Of a stretch of 64,000 nucleotides of DNA, positions 15,940 to 24,033 are shown in pieces. A program made the position numbers and the translations under genes. The DNA is from Afipia sp. P52-10 (GTDB lineage Bacteria; Pseudomonadota; Alphaproteobacteria; Rhizobiales; Xanthobacteraceae): the NCBI RefSeq assembly GCF_000516555.1, contig NZ_AZSJ01000003.1, positions 1,917,302 through 1,981,301 on the forward strand. Direction: 5' to 3'. Below the pieces are notes generated by a model. That model was not told where the DNA came from. It saw only the letters and a program-made list of their open reading frames with translations, and did not search any database. The stretch's first letter is position 1. The number at the start of each line of letters is the position of its first letter.

Positions 15940-17217
15940 ATGAATTCCACGCTATCCGCGGGCACGCCTGCCCAGTCCCGCATTCACTACGCCTGGGTCG
16001 TTGCCGCCGCGACGTTCCTGTCCGGATTGATCATGGCCGGCGCGGTCGGAGCGCCGGGAATCTTCATTATTCCGCTGCAGCAGGAGTTCGGCTGGTCCAC
16101 CTCGGATATTTCCGCCGCACTCGCGATCCGCTTCTTCCTGTTCGGCATCATCGCGCCGTTCGCGGCCGCGCTGATGAACCGGTATGGCGTGCGCCGTGTT
16201 GTCCTGACCGCGCAGAGCATCGTCGCCGGCAGCCTGCTGCTGTCGCTGGGAATGACCAGCCTGTGGCAACTGATGCTGCTCTGGGGCATCGGCGTCGGCA
16301 TCGGAACGGGAATGACGGCATTGGTGCTCGGCGCGACCGTGGCGACACGCTGGTTCACGGCACGACGAGGGCTCGTGGTCGGCATTCTGACCGCCAGCGT
16401 CGCGACGGGACAGCTGATCTTCCTGCCGATCCTCACCTCGCTGTCGGTTGCCTATGGCTGGCGCATCGCCTTGATGGTGGTGTGCGTGGCCGTCGGCGGT
16501 GCGGCGTTGGTGATGCTGTTGCTGATGCGGGATCGCCCGTCGGATGTCGGCCTGCTGCCCTATGGTCACGAGGGACCACCGCCGGCTGCGCCGCCGGCAC
16601 CGGCCTCGGTGACGGCCGCTGCCTTCGGCGCCTTGCGCGACGCCTCACGCACGCGGGCATTCTGGATTCTGTTCGGCACCTTCTTCATTTGCGGCGCCAG
16701 CACCAACGGCTTGATCCAGACCCACTTCATCCCGATGTGCGTCGATTACGGCCTGACGCAAACCAGTGCGGCAGGGTTGCTCGCTGCGATCGGTGTGTTC
16801 GACTTCTTCGGAACGATCATCTCGGGCTGGCTGTCGGACCGGTACAACAATCGCTGGCTGCTGTTCTGGTACTACGGCTTGCGCGGCCTGTCGCTCGTGT
16901 TCCTGCCCTTCACGGACTTTACCTTCTTCGGCCTGTCGCTGTTCGCCGTGTTCTACGGGCTCGACTGGATCGCGACCGTGCCGCCGACGGTCAAGCTGAC
17001 GGCCGCGAAGTTCGGTCCCGAGCGCGCCAATCTTGTGTTTGGCTGGATCTTCGCGGGCCATCAAATCGGTGCAGCATTGGCGGCCTTCGCGGCCGGGTTC
17101 TCGCGGACGATGCTGGCGACGTATCTGCCGGCCTTCTTCGCCGCCGGCGCGCTGTGCATTGTCGCCGCGGTGATCGCGCTGACGATCGAGGATCGGCGTC
17201 GCACGGCGGAGACGTAG
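15940..17217 (+). CDS. MFS transporter (oxalate/formate antiporter-like, MCT-like)
   Basis: A 425-residue, 12-segment major facilitator. The opening HYAWVVAAATFLSGLIMAGA with PGIFIIPLQQEFGWSTSDIS is characteristic of the bacterial monocarboxylate-type branch. MNRYGVRRVV is the motif A loop. The central loop is Pro/Ala-rich. The start is ATG 15940 with AAGGGG upstream; an in-frame extension to 15688 would overlap the PPOX gene and is not membrane-like. It converges with the TerC gene, and a strong hairpin and a palindromic repeat separate them. It probably moves an organic acid anion; the substrate is unknown. Confidence 0.87.
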   Translation: MNSTLSAGTPAQSRIHYAWVVAAATFLSGLIMAGAVGAPGIFIIPLQQEFGWSTSDISAALAIRFFLFGIIAPFAAALMNRYGVRRVVLTAQSIVAGSLLLSLGMTSLWQLMLLWGIGVGIGTGMTALVLGATVATRWFTARRGLVVGILTASVATGQLIFLPILTSLSVAYGWRIALMVVCVAVGGAALVMLLLMRDRPSDVGLLPYGHEGPPPAAPPAPASVTAAAFGALRDASRTRAFWILFGTFFICGASTNGLIQTHFIPMCVDYGLTQTSAAGLLAAIGVFDFFGTIISGWLSDRYNNRWLLFWYYGLRGLSLVFLPFTDFTFFGLSLFAVFYGLDWIATVPPTVKLTAAKFGPERANLVFGWIFAGHQIGAALAAFAAGFSRTMLATYLPAFFAAGALCIVAAVIALTIEDRRRTAET

Positions 17218-17258
17218 CGGCGGGCGAAGCGTCAAAGCGTTTGTCAAAGACCGGCAAA

Positions 17259-17300
17259 ATAAAGGGGCGCAGCATCGACGATGCCGCGCCCCCTCTTTAT
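17259..17300 (+). terminator. strong hairpin downstream of the MFS gene
   Basis: ATAAAGGGGCGC (17259-17270) pairs with GCGCCCC and CTTTAT (17286-17300), and an inner GCATC-GAC-GATGC extends the stem. It starts about 40 bases after the MFS stop codon. The A-rich and T-rich flanks make it usable on either strand. Confidence 0.75.
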
Positions 17301-17326
17301 GCGTCAAACTGACGGATCGCTAATCG

Positions 17327-17428
17327 CTAGAGCGCGATGAGATTTGGACGAATCGTCTTCGCGCTCTAGCTTGTTGTTTGAGCATGGTCTTTTCGGAAAA
17401 CCGCTACACACTTTTCCGGATCATGCTC
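17327..17428. repeat. two-module palindromic repeat, copy 2 (inverted order)
   Basis: Module B (17327-17369) is bounded by CTAG...CTAG with AGCGCGA pairing to TCGCGCT. Module A (17380-17428) runs from GAGCATG to CATGCTC with inner GGAAAA/TTTTCC pairing. Module A ends on the first base of the TerC stop codon (17428-17430). The order is reversed relative to the copies at 30.4 and 48.3 kb. Confidence 0.8.
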
Positions 17429-18087
17429 TAGTTGAACATCGCCAGCGCGGTGACGAGCGGCAACACCTCCTGTGTGCCGCGATAGATCATCTCAACCGCC
17501 ACATAGAGGATGACCGCGAGGCCGACATAGGCGATCCAGCGATGCTTCTGCAGCAGCTTGGCGATAAACGTCGCCGCGATGCCCATCAGCGCGATCGACA
17601 GCGCAAGGCCGAACACCAGCACGTATGGATGCTCGCGCGCCGCGCCGGCGACGGCGAGCACGTTGTCGAGCGACATCGATACGTCGGCGATGATGATCTG
17701 CCAGGTCGCCTGTGCCAAGGTCTTGCGCGGGCCGCGAACCGATGCGGTGCCATCGGGGTTGACGTCGATGTCGAACGACTCGGCGGTTTCTTCGGCATGC
17801 TGGCTGCGCAACTCGCGCCACATCTTCCAGCACACCCACAGCAGCAACAGTCCGCCCGCGAGCAGCAGGCCGACGATCTGCAGCAGTTGCGCCGTCGCCG
17901 CGGCAAAGCCGATGCGGAGAACCGTGGCGGCAACAATGCCGATCAGGATCGCGCGCTTGCGTTGTTCAGCGGGCAAGCCGGCGGCTGCAAGGCCGATGAC
18001 GATCGCGTTGTCGCCTGCGAGCACCAGATCGATCATGATGACCTGCAGGAGCGCCGTCAGCGCTTGGGCGGTGAAAAGTTCAGCCAT
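17428..18087 (-). CDS. TerC family integral membrane protein
   Basis: A 219-residue membrane protein of the TerC (YjbE-type) family. The two conserved acidic membrane motifs are present: DLVLAGDNAIVIGLAA near residue 20 and ADVSMSLDNVLAVAGAA near 140. Some family members export Mn or protect exported metalloproteins in the secretory membrane; tellurite resistance gave the name. A hydrophilic loop (about residues 92-125) separates the halves. The start is ATG 18087. A small membrane-protein gene lies 17 bases upstream on the same strand, so they are probably cotranscribed. The stop codon abuts a palindromic repeat. A second TerC paralogue lies at 19.6 kb. Confidence 0.92.
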   Translation of the reverse strand: MAELFTAQALTALLQVIMIDLVLAGDNAIVIGLAAAGLPAEQRKRAILIGIVAATVLRIGFAAATAQLLQIVGLLLAGGLLLLWVCWKMWRELRSQHAEETAESFDIDVNPDGTASVRGPRKTLAQATWQIIIADVSMSLDNVLAVAGAAREHPYVLVFGLALSIALMGIAATFIAKLLQKHRWIAYVGLAVILYVAVEMIYRGTQEVLPLVTALAMFN

Positions 18088-18104
18088 AATGTCGTTCCAG
18101 CTCG

Positions 18105-18446
18105 CTACTCTGATGGTTTGGATTCAAGAAGAGGAAGCACCTGCCCGGCGTCGCTCAGCAGCGCCGCGAAGATGCCGATGAACGTGAGCGCGCCGGCGAT
18201 GTCCCAGTAGGTCACGCCGGCCGCGATCAAACGCTGCGCCGTCAGCCAGGCGATCGCCGCCGCGGTTGCCGCGGCGATGACCGCCATCACGCTGATGATC
18301 GGCAGCACGAGCGGCGACGGTGCGGTCCAGGCAATGGTGCCGGTCGCAAGAGTTCCGACGACCGCCACGGCGGCCGCCAGCAACCTCGGACCCTTCCATT
18401 CGTTGCTTCGAACCGGCGGGTTCGGAGAATGGAGTTTGATAGGCAC
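18105..18446 (-). CDS. small membrane protein of unknown function
   Basis: A 113-residue protein with three hydrophobic segments (about residues 24-43, 48-70 and 81-102) and a short basic N-terminus. I do not recognise a family. GTG 18446 is the likely start, with GGGAGG five bases upstream; a TTG at 18449 is the alternative. It precedes the TerC gene by 17 bases and probably forms a two-gene operon with it, which would make it a candidate accessory subunit. The promoter region is shared with the divergent XRE gene. Confidence 0.65.
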   Translation of the reverse strand: MPIKLHSPNPPVRSNEWKGPRLLAAAVAVVGTLATGTIAWTAPSPLVLPIISVMAVIAAATAAAIAWLTAQRLIAAGVTYWDIAGALTFIGIFAALLSDAGQVLPLLESKPSE

Positions 18447-18625
18447 CAATACCTCCCGTAGCCGTCACATCGTTGTCGGGTTGACGAAGTCCGCGTTCGT
18501 TGCTGGGTTTAAGACAGAGCCGAATTGTGCTAAGTCTCAATTCGCGCGAGCGCATTCATTTTTGGATAGTTTAGTACACTTGAAACTTCGGAACGATCAA
18601 GAGTTTTTGAAGTCGGGAGGGGCCA

Positions 18626-18919
18626 GTGCATTTTGCGAAGGCGGAGCCTGAAGCGAAGCTGCTGCGGAAGCAGGCTGGGGCTTGGCTGAAAGGCTTGAGG
18701 AACCGGGCCGGATTGTCGCAGGTCGAACTCGCGGACCGGTTGGGTCTTAAGTACTACACATTCATCTCGCAGGTGGAAAACGGCTTCGGTCGTGTTCCCA
18801 CCGAGGCGATGGAAGGCTGGGCTCGCGCGTTGGGAGAAACCCCGTCGTCATTCGCCCGCAAGCTGCTCGAGTTTTATGATCCGGAGCTTCACCGGCTCCT
18901 CTTCGAGGACAAGACATGA
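18626..18919 (+). CDS. XRE-family helix-turn-helix regulator
   Basis: A 97-residue protein carrying a Cro/C1-type helix-turn-helix: WLKGLRNRAGLSQVELADRL near residues 20-39, then KYYTFISQVENGFGRVPTEA. There is no effector domain. GTG 18626 is preceded by GGGAGG at a spacing of five. The stop TGA overlaps the ATG of the next gene (ATGA), so the two are translationally coupled, as in regulator plus partner pairs. It is divergent from the small membrane protein and TerC operon, which it may repress. A toxin-antitoxin pair is conceivable, but the partner is larger than usual. Confidence 0.82.
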   Translation: MHFAKAEPEAKLLRKQAGAWLKGLRNRAGLSQVELADRLGLKYYTFISQVENGFGRVPTEAMEGWARALGETPSSFARKLLEFYDPELHRLLFEDKT

Positions 18920-19374
18920 AAGCGCAGAACGTCATCGCGTTTCACCCACTCGAGCGGCCGCATTGCTGGTCTCAGGATGAGTTGCAGGAGATGGTTGCGC
19001 TCTATTCGGCGCATGCTTCGCGCAGAAAATTCTCGGCGTGGGACACCGGCAAGACCGATCTCGGCGATCCGCAGTTCTATATCGTCGGCCGCAGGCCGGA
19101 GCTCGACTGCGTCCTGTGCTTGACGCGGATCGGCCGCCTCTACGTGCTGGAGGATGGCGAGGGTTCGGTGGTCGCCGAGAGCGTGCATCTGGCCGACGTG
19201 ACCGAAGCGGCATCGGCGATGCTGAAGCCGCGCCGGCATCCGTCCCTGGTCGCGCGTTCGCTGCTTGCGCTTTGCGCGTTCCGCGTGGTGCTCGATCAGA
19301 AGATCGAGCTGATGCTTGCGGAATCGATGGAGCATGTCAGTCGCGTCGCGCCGCAGCTCGCTGCACTGGTGTAA
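18916..19374 (+). CDS. hypothetical protein coupled to the XRE regulator
   Basis: A 152-residue soluble protein that I cannot assign to a family. It has an N-terminal helical part (SQDELQEMVALYSAHASRRK), a central strand-rich part (DPQFYIVGRRPELDCVLCLT, then RIGRLYVLEDGEGSVV), and a C-terminal helical half. Its ATG overlaps the XRE stop by four bases, so coexpression is near certain. It may be a ligand-binding or antirepressor-like partner of the regulator, which is inference from coupling only. A strong terminator follows the stop by about 40 bases. Confidence 0.75.
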   Translation: MKAQNVIAFHPLERPHCWSQDELQEMVALYSAHASRRKFSAWDTGKTDLGDPQFYIVGRRPELDCVLCLTRIGRLYVLEDGEGSVVAESVHLADVTEAASAMLKPRRHPSLVARSLLALCAFRVVLDQKIELMLAESMEHVSRVAPQLAALV

Positions 19375-19416
19375 GCCGCGCCGGTCGCTCGCAAACCGGC
19401 CGCCCCGTTGAAAATG

Positions 19417-19449
19417 AACCGCCCGCTGGTCGACCCAGCGGGCGGTTTG
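19417..19449 (+). terminator. rho-independent-like terminator after the XRE operon
   Basis: AACCGCCCGCTGG (19417-19429) and CCAGCGGGCGGTT (19435-19447) form a 13-bp perfect stem with a short loop, followed by TGTCTTC. Confidence 0.85.
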
Positions 19450-19556
19450 TCTTCATAGGCCTTGTGAGGATGCCTTAGATCTCGATTCAACCGGAATCGA
19501 GACGTCAACTCCTCATTTGCTGCGTTGTCTCCATGCGAAGACTTCACACGAAATCT

Positions 19557-19587
19557 TTCACGCGAAGCGTTGTTCGCTCCGCGTGAA
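19557..19587 (-). terminator. hairpin downstream of the second TerC gene
   Basis: TTCACGCG (19557-19564) and CGCGTGAA (19580-19587) are perfect arms with an inner AGCG/CGCT pairing. It lies 20 bases beyond the stop codon of the TerC gene on the minus strand. A terminator role is inferred from position. Confidence 0.55.
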
Positions 19588-19606
19588 GATGTCTGCCGAG
19601 CCTTTC

Positions 19607-20323
19607 TCAGCTCTGGCTCTGGTGCTGATCCGTCACCGGTGTTTCGCGGCGGCGGACGAAGCGGAGCAGCGCACCAACCGCAAGCACGAAGACGGCGCCG
19701 GCGATCGCAGCAGGCTTTTCGTAAGCGTGCGCGGTAGCCGTGCCCAGCTGGCCGGCGATGCCGACGTCGCTGACGAACAGCTCGCCCGCGATCCATCCGA
19801 GCAGCGCGGCACCGGCCCAGACCAGCACCGGAAAGCGGTCAAGCATCGCCATGATGATCGCGCTTCCGGCAACGATCATCGGGATCGAGATGCCGAGGCC
19901 GATGACGAGCAGAACCCAGCTGCCCTTGGCGACGGCGGCGATGGCGACGACGTTGTCGAGGCTCATCACCACGTCGGCGATGGCGATCGTCATCATCGCC
20001 TTCAGCAGCGTGTCGGCTGCGTTGACCTGATCGTCTTCGTCGTGGGACTTCGGCTTGATCAGGTCGATCGCGATGTAGAGCAGCGCGATGGCGCCGGCCG
20101 CCTTGAGATAAGGCACGTTCATCAGCGTCGTCACGATGCCGGTGAAGATGATCCGCAGCACCACCGCAACGCCGGCGCCGAGGATCATGCCCCAGAGGCG
20201 AGCGCGGTCGGACAGCGAGCGGCATGCCATCGCGATGACGACGGCGTTGTCGCCTGAAAGCAGAATGTTGATCCAGATGATCTGGCCGATCGCAAGCCAG
20301 AATGCTGTGTCGTTGAAGTCCAA
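19607..20323 (-). CDS. TerC family integral membrane protein (second paralogue)
   Basis: A 238-residue membrane protein. The TerC motifs NILLSGDNAVVIAMA (near residue 19) and ADVVMSLDNVVAIAAVA (near 124) are intact, with a charged loop (KPKSHDEDDQVN) between the halves. TTG 20323 is preferred: GGAGG lies seven bases upstream and the product then begins at the first membrane-proximal residues. The longer frame to 20491 adds a basic, non-membrane extension with no support. The C-terminal part continues past the usual TerC core into one more hydrophobic segment. The metal or envelope role is as for the paralogue at 17.4 kb. It is not in an operon with that paralogue. Confidence 0.9.
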   Translation of the reverse strand: MDFNDTAFWLAIGQIIWINILLSGDNAVVIAMACRSLSDRARLWGMILGAGVAVVLRIIFTGIVTTLMNVPYLKAAGAIALLYIAIDLIKPKSHDEDDQVNAADTLLKAMMTIAIADVVMSLDNVVAIAAVAKGSWVLLVIGLGISIPMIVAGSAIIMAMLDRFPVLVWAGAALLGWIAGELFVSDVGIAGQLGTATAHAYEKPAAIAGAVFVLAVGALLRFVRRRETPVTDQHQSQS

Positions 20324-20690
20324 AATCCATCCTCCACTGTGACGGCTTCTTGTCCGCCGTTGGCTGAATCTGTTGCGCAACGCGAGCGCGTGCACCCGGT
20401 GTCGCGACGCGGATGTATCGTTCGCATCACTTGAAGCAGCGATTGATCTGGCGCGCAGGTCGGGCCGCTTCATCGTCCAGTCCGACATCACAACTCGGAT
20501 CGAGTTGTCAGAGGGGCCCGTACTGGTGTCACGTGATAGCGGGCAATCTATTCCAACGTGCGGAATTCATACAACTGTAATTTCAACATCGCGGCGCTTT
20601 CGGCGCACAGATTTCCTGCATGACAATCCAGCTACGCCGTTGTGCATGGCCGTCACGGAGAAGGACCGCGAGGCGGTCCGTCTCACTGCA
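20324..20690. other. gene-free stretch
   Basis: 367 bases between two minus-strand genes. It should contain the promoter of the second TerC gene. I see no convincing gene and no recognisable yybP-ykoY riboswitch, which sometimes precedes TerC genes. Confidence 0.5.
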
Positions 20691-22430
20691 TCAGGAATAA
20701 CGCGCCTCGCCGTAGAAGGTTTGCCGCGCAAGCGCGAGCCCCATCAACACGAAGGCTGATGTAACCTCCGGTCCGCCCACGAGAATACGCGTTGGCGTCT
20801 TCATCTTGTTCCATTCGTAGGCCTTGAATGGCGCGCGATATCCGCCTTCGCCGACGTGCTGGGCGATAGTCCGCAATGCTGGCGCGAAGCTGTCACGGTT
20901 GCCGCCCAGATGTCCCAATGCGAGCAACGCAAGCGCTGCATCGAATGGGTTCATCACTTTTGAAACTATCTCTTCGTATACGTAAGTGAGAACCTTCTCG
21001 CGGATGAAGCCGAATGTATCGGTGGGGTCGATAATCCGCTGGGTGGCGATCGGCAGCGAACGGAAGGTCGCGTAGCAGCGTCCGAAGTAGGCCGAGTAGA
21101 GCTCCGGCAGATAGTAGATGTGAGCGCGAGGGTCGGCGAACGCGCCGCTTTCCACGAGGCGCCGCTGGAAGCGGAGAATCTGTTGGACTGTTTCGAGCCG
21201 CGACGGTGTTTCGATCACCTTCCAGCGGTCGCAGTTGCGGAAGCTGACTTCCAGCACATCGAGATTGAGGGTCGGGTCGAGGTCGTTGCCGTAGGGACGC
21301 TCGCCGGCGAGGTTGTCGATCCAGGTGGCGATGGCGCCATCGTAGTTGACATTGTCGTTCAGCGGGACCGTGACCAGCGGTTCGTTGCTGCCGGGGCGGA
21401 CTTGGTAGCTCGCGTAGAAGTCCAGCAGCGGCTGGTCGAGGATCGGGTCGTCTGAGCCGGCTTGTCTGGCCGCCGAGAACGAGCATGCCGTCGTGTCGCA
21501 GTCGGGCACGTAGATTCCGAAACCAAGCTTCTCCTTGATCTGAGCAAAGAAGCGGCTGAAGCGCGGATGCGGTGGCGGGGCGAGGGCCGTGACGACACTG
21601 AAGCGTTTGCCATCGAGAGACTGCACCTCCTCGCGACTGGTGTTGAGACAGAACGCGACCATCGCATCGATTGCAGTTCGCGACGATCCGGTCTCTTCGG
21701 CGCTGGCAAGGCCGGTTTCAAGGAAGCTCAACAGAGCTTCGATGAAGAAGGCGTCGTAATAGGCCGAGCGGTGACGAATCTGCACCGGCTCCCACATCGG
21801 CTCGGCGATCCCTGTCCAGGGCGGATTGATCACCGCGCCAGCGGGCGAGCGCGCGATGAACACGCGCGCGAGATTGAACATCAGCGTCGAATTCTTGTAG
21901 CCGCGCGCATTCAGGCCGGTAAGGGCGACGGTCAGTTCGCGGCCGCGAAAATCCGGGTCACCGATCAGGTTGAAGGCGGCGTAGGTCGGAATGAAGCCGT
22001 TCTTCGCGAACGATCGGAGCAGATGCTTGCCGCAGGTGCGGATGATGGCGTCGATCTCCGCAGACGCTGGCGCCGATGAATCGGTGGTGGTGGCCTCCGG
22101 GCGGGGGTGTTCGAGCTTGATGGTATCCAGGAGCTCGGCGAATGGACGGCCCACCTCCGCCCAATCCGGGTTGTCCTGGTCGCGCGCCAGCGACAATGCA
22201 TGGCGAAGGGACGCCAGGCGGGTCTCGTCGCGGAGCTCGGGCAGGCCGGCGCGCCGCAACAGCGCCATCAGGGCCGGATTCCGCAAAGCCGTCTTATAGA
22301 ATTTCGCAAGGTGCTCGTCACCGCCATGCCCGTTCAACAGGACCGGATCGCAGACGTCGTAGATCGACGGTCCGTCCTTGCTGGCCGTCAGCGCGCGAAC
22401 AGCGGCGCCGGCCATGTGCGAGATCTTCAT
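20691..22430 (-). CDS. uncharacterised protein with alpha/alpha-toroid-like C-terminal region
   Basis: A 579-residue protein without signal peptide or membrane segment. The C-terminal 130 residues contain DPFDAALALLALGHLGGN, then a block ending EGGYRAPFKAYEW, then GPEVTSAFVLMGLALAR. This helix-pair pattern with Gly/aromatic turns is reminiscent of the prenyltransferase/squalene-cyclase alpha-alpha toroid. No DXDD or other terpene cyclase acid motif is evident, so I claim only fold resemblance. The central part is rich in aromatic residues and has four Cys. ATG 22430 has AAGGGG seven bases upstream; the longer frame would overlap the divergent gene. It is a single gene, divergent from a small secreted Cys protein. 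Confidence 0.75.
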   Translation of the reverse strand: MKISHMAGAAVRALTASKDGPSIYDVCDPVLLNGHGGDEHLAKFYKTALRNPALMALLRRAGLPELRDETRLASLRHALSLARDQDNPDWAEVGRPFAELLDTIKLEHPRPEATTTDSSAPASAEIDAIIRTCGKHLLRSFAKNGFIPTYAAFNLIGDPDFRGRELTVALTGLNARGYKNSTLMFNLARVFIARSPAGAVINPPWTGIAEPMWEPVQIRHRSAYYDAFFIEALLSFLETGLASAEETGSSRTAIDAMVAFCLNTSREEVQSLDGKRFSVVTALAPPPHPRFSRFFAQIKEKLGFGIYVPDCDTTACSFSAARQAGSDDPILDQPLLDFYASYQVRPGSNEPLVTVPLNDNVNYDGAIATWIDNLAGERPYGNDLDPTLNLDVLEVSFRNCDRWKVIETPSRLETVQQILRFQRRLVESGAFADPRAHIYYLPELYSAYFGRCYATFRSLPIATQRIIDPTDTFGFIREKVLTYVYEEIVSKVMNPFDAALALLALGHLGGNRDSFAPALRTIAQHVGEGGYRAPFKAYEWNKMKTPTRILVGGPEVTSAFVLMGLALARQTFYGEARYS

Positions 22431-22611
22431 GGAATGCCCCTTCCCGGATGAACTATGACACGCCAGGCAAGCATTTGAAACGCTGCGCTCTTTTCCAGAC
22501 AGGCCGGCTCGGACCTGTGTGACGGCAATCACTGAGATGGTGACGGGTTCAGGGCATCGTCGGATCGTTGCCCCGGTCGGAATGGCCGGTTCCAGGCACA
22601 AGGAGCAAACC

Positions 22612-22848
22612 ATGATCAAGGCTTTCGCCAGTTGCCTTCGCCTTCTCGGTTTCGGTGTCCTGATGCTGGGGCTGGACCCCTCAATCGTGCACGCCCAGGT
22701 CGCCACCGCGGAGCAGCGCTCCGCCTGTACGCCGGACGCGTTCCGCCTTTGTTCCGGCGAAATTCCCAACATTCCGGCGATCACCGCCTGCATGCGTCAG
22801 AACCGGAGCCAGCTCAGCCCGGCGTGCAAGGCCGTCTTCCCGAAATAA
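22612..22848 (+). CDS. small secreted cysteine-rich-repeat protein
   Basis: A 78-residue protein: Sec signal peptide (residues 1-28, cleavage near VHA/QVA) followed by a 50-residue mature part with four Cys spaced as ACTPDAFRLC, 12 residues, ACM, 11 residues, ACKAVF. This is the short Cys-repeat module common in Bradyrhizobium-type periplasmic proteins, probably with two disulphides. ATG 22612 has AAGGAG upstream. Function unknown. It is divergent from the toroid-like gene across about 180 bases and lies upstream of the first caspase-like gene on the same strand. Confidence 0.75.
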   Translation: MIKAFASCLRLLGFGVLMLGLDPSIVHAQVATAEQRSACTPDAFRLCSGEIPNIPAITACMRQNRSQLSPACKAVFPK

Positions 22849-23005
22849 CGCCTTGCCACGGCAAGTTTGCCAAAGGTATGAAGGGGTTATTAATGCTGCG
22901 GCGCCGCAAATTGAGCACATTTGTCCGGCACCGAAACGCAAAATTGATTAAGCCCCCTATGGCAGAACAGCGCCTCGCAGCCGCGAGCCGGGGAAGGAGA
23001 CAAAT

Positions 23006-23878
23006 ATGAGTTTCGACAAAGCGAAGGGGTCCCGACACTCCTTCATTATTGCCGCAGCGGCTATTGCGACAGTCATTTCTCTCGGCCTCGGCGCCCATGC
23101 CGCGCTGAACAAGATCAGCAGCGATGCGAAGCAGGCGGTGTCCAACCTCGGCGATGCGGCAGGAGCAGCGGCTGCGCAACCGGCGCGCCTTGCGTTGGTG
23201 ATCGGCAACAGCCGTTATCCGGATGCGAACGCTCCTCTCGTACAGCCGATCAACGATGCGCGCGCACTCACCGCGTCGCTGCGCCGTGACGGTTTCGATG
23301 TGGATGTCGTCGAAGATGCCAACAAGGAAGACATGCGTCGGGCGGTCGATCGGCTGACGGCAAAGGTTCGCCCCGACTCGGTGGTCCTGCTGTTCTACGG
23401 CGGTTACGGTGTGCAGGCGGGGCGGCAGAGTTACATGATCCCGGTCGATGCGACGATCTGGAGAGAGTCCGACGTTCGCCGTCATGGCATGAGCATTGAA
23501 TCGGTGCTCAACGCGCTGAAGGATCGCGGTGCCCGGGCGAGCCTCGTGGTCCTCGATGCTTCGCGCCGCAATCCCTACGAGCGCCGTTTCCGCACCTATT
23601 CGCACGGCCTGTCGCCGATCGATGCGCCGCAGAACGCGCTGATCCTGTCGTCTGCAACGCCGGGCAAGGTGGTGGACGACAGCACGGGTGAGAACAGCGC
23701 GCTGGTCAGCGAGCTGCTCAAGAACATGAATGCGCAAGGCCTCGGCGTGGAGCAGGTCTTCACGCGGACGCGTCTGGCGGTCACGCGCAGCTCCGATGGC
23801 CAGCAGGTCCCGATGCTGTCATCTTCGCTGGTCGAGGACATCCGCCTCAAGGCGACGGCGGAGAAGGCGGGAAGCTGA
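23006..23878 (+). CDS. caspase-family (C14) pseudo-enzyme, Tyr-Ser variant
   Basis: A 290-residue protein with an N-terminal membrane anchor or signal (residues 12-33) and one caspase p20 fold (about 60-275). The family landmarks are ALVIGNSRYPD, PINDARAL, LLFYGGYGVQ, MIPVDA and VVLDASRRNPY. At the two catalytic positions of metacaspase-like enzymes, His is Tyr134 (GYG instead of GHG) and Cys is Ser186 (DAS instead of DAC), so cysteine-protease activity is not expected. ATG 23006 has GGAAGGAG upstream. It is closely related to the protein at 35.6 kb (shared DVRR-x-G, DASRRNP, ERRFR). The next gene, convergent, is an RND adaptor. It is probably a periplasmic or inner-membrane-anchored signalling or scaffold protein, which is inference. 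Confidence 0.88.
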   Translation: MSFDKAKGSRHSFIIAAAAIATVISLGLGAHAALNKISSDAKQAVSNLGDAAGAAAAQPARLALVIGNSRYPDANAPLVQPINDARALTASLRRDGFDVDVVEDANKEDMRRAVDRLTAKVRPDSVVLLFYGGYGVQAGRQSYMIPVDATIWRESDVRRHGMSIESVLNALKDRGARASLVVLDASRRNPYERRFRTYSHGLSPIDAPQNALILSSATPGKVVDDSTGENSALVSELLKNMNAQGLGVEQVFTRTRLAVTRSSDGQQVPMLSSSLVEDIRLKATAEKAGS

Positions 23879-24003
23879 GCTTTCCTGTGACCGACCAGGA
23901 GAGGTCGCGTCAGAGATGCGCCAGTCGCGTCAGCGACGGACATCCAGACAAAGCGGCGCGACGCGAGGCGCGGGTTATGCCTCCATGTTTGCGCGAGCAT
24001 GGT

Positions 24004-24018
24004 GACTCGCAACGAGTC
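24004..24018 (-). terminator. small hairpin after the orphan adaptor gene
   Basis: GACTCG-CAA-CGAGTC lies 16 bases beyond the stop codon of the minus-strand adaptor gene and between two convergent genes. The stem is short and has no T-run. Confidence 0.35.
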
Positions 24019-24033
24019 GCGAAGTGCCAGCCC

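Noticed and set aside
18626-19374. Toxin-antitoxin pair
   Set aside because: The coupled partner is 152 residues with no recognisable toxin motif; the arrangement alone is not enough.
20324-20690. yybP-ykoY manganese riboswitch before the TerC gene
   Set aside because: I could not find its conserved paired loops in this stretch or in 18447-18625.
22431-22793. N-terminal extension of the toroid-like protein containing a CxxCH motif (CLACH)
   Set aside because: The extension overlaps the divergent small secreted gene, has no signal peptide, and a good ribosome-binding site supports ATG 22430; the haem-like motif is coincidental.
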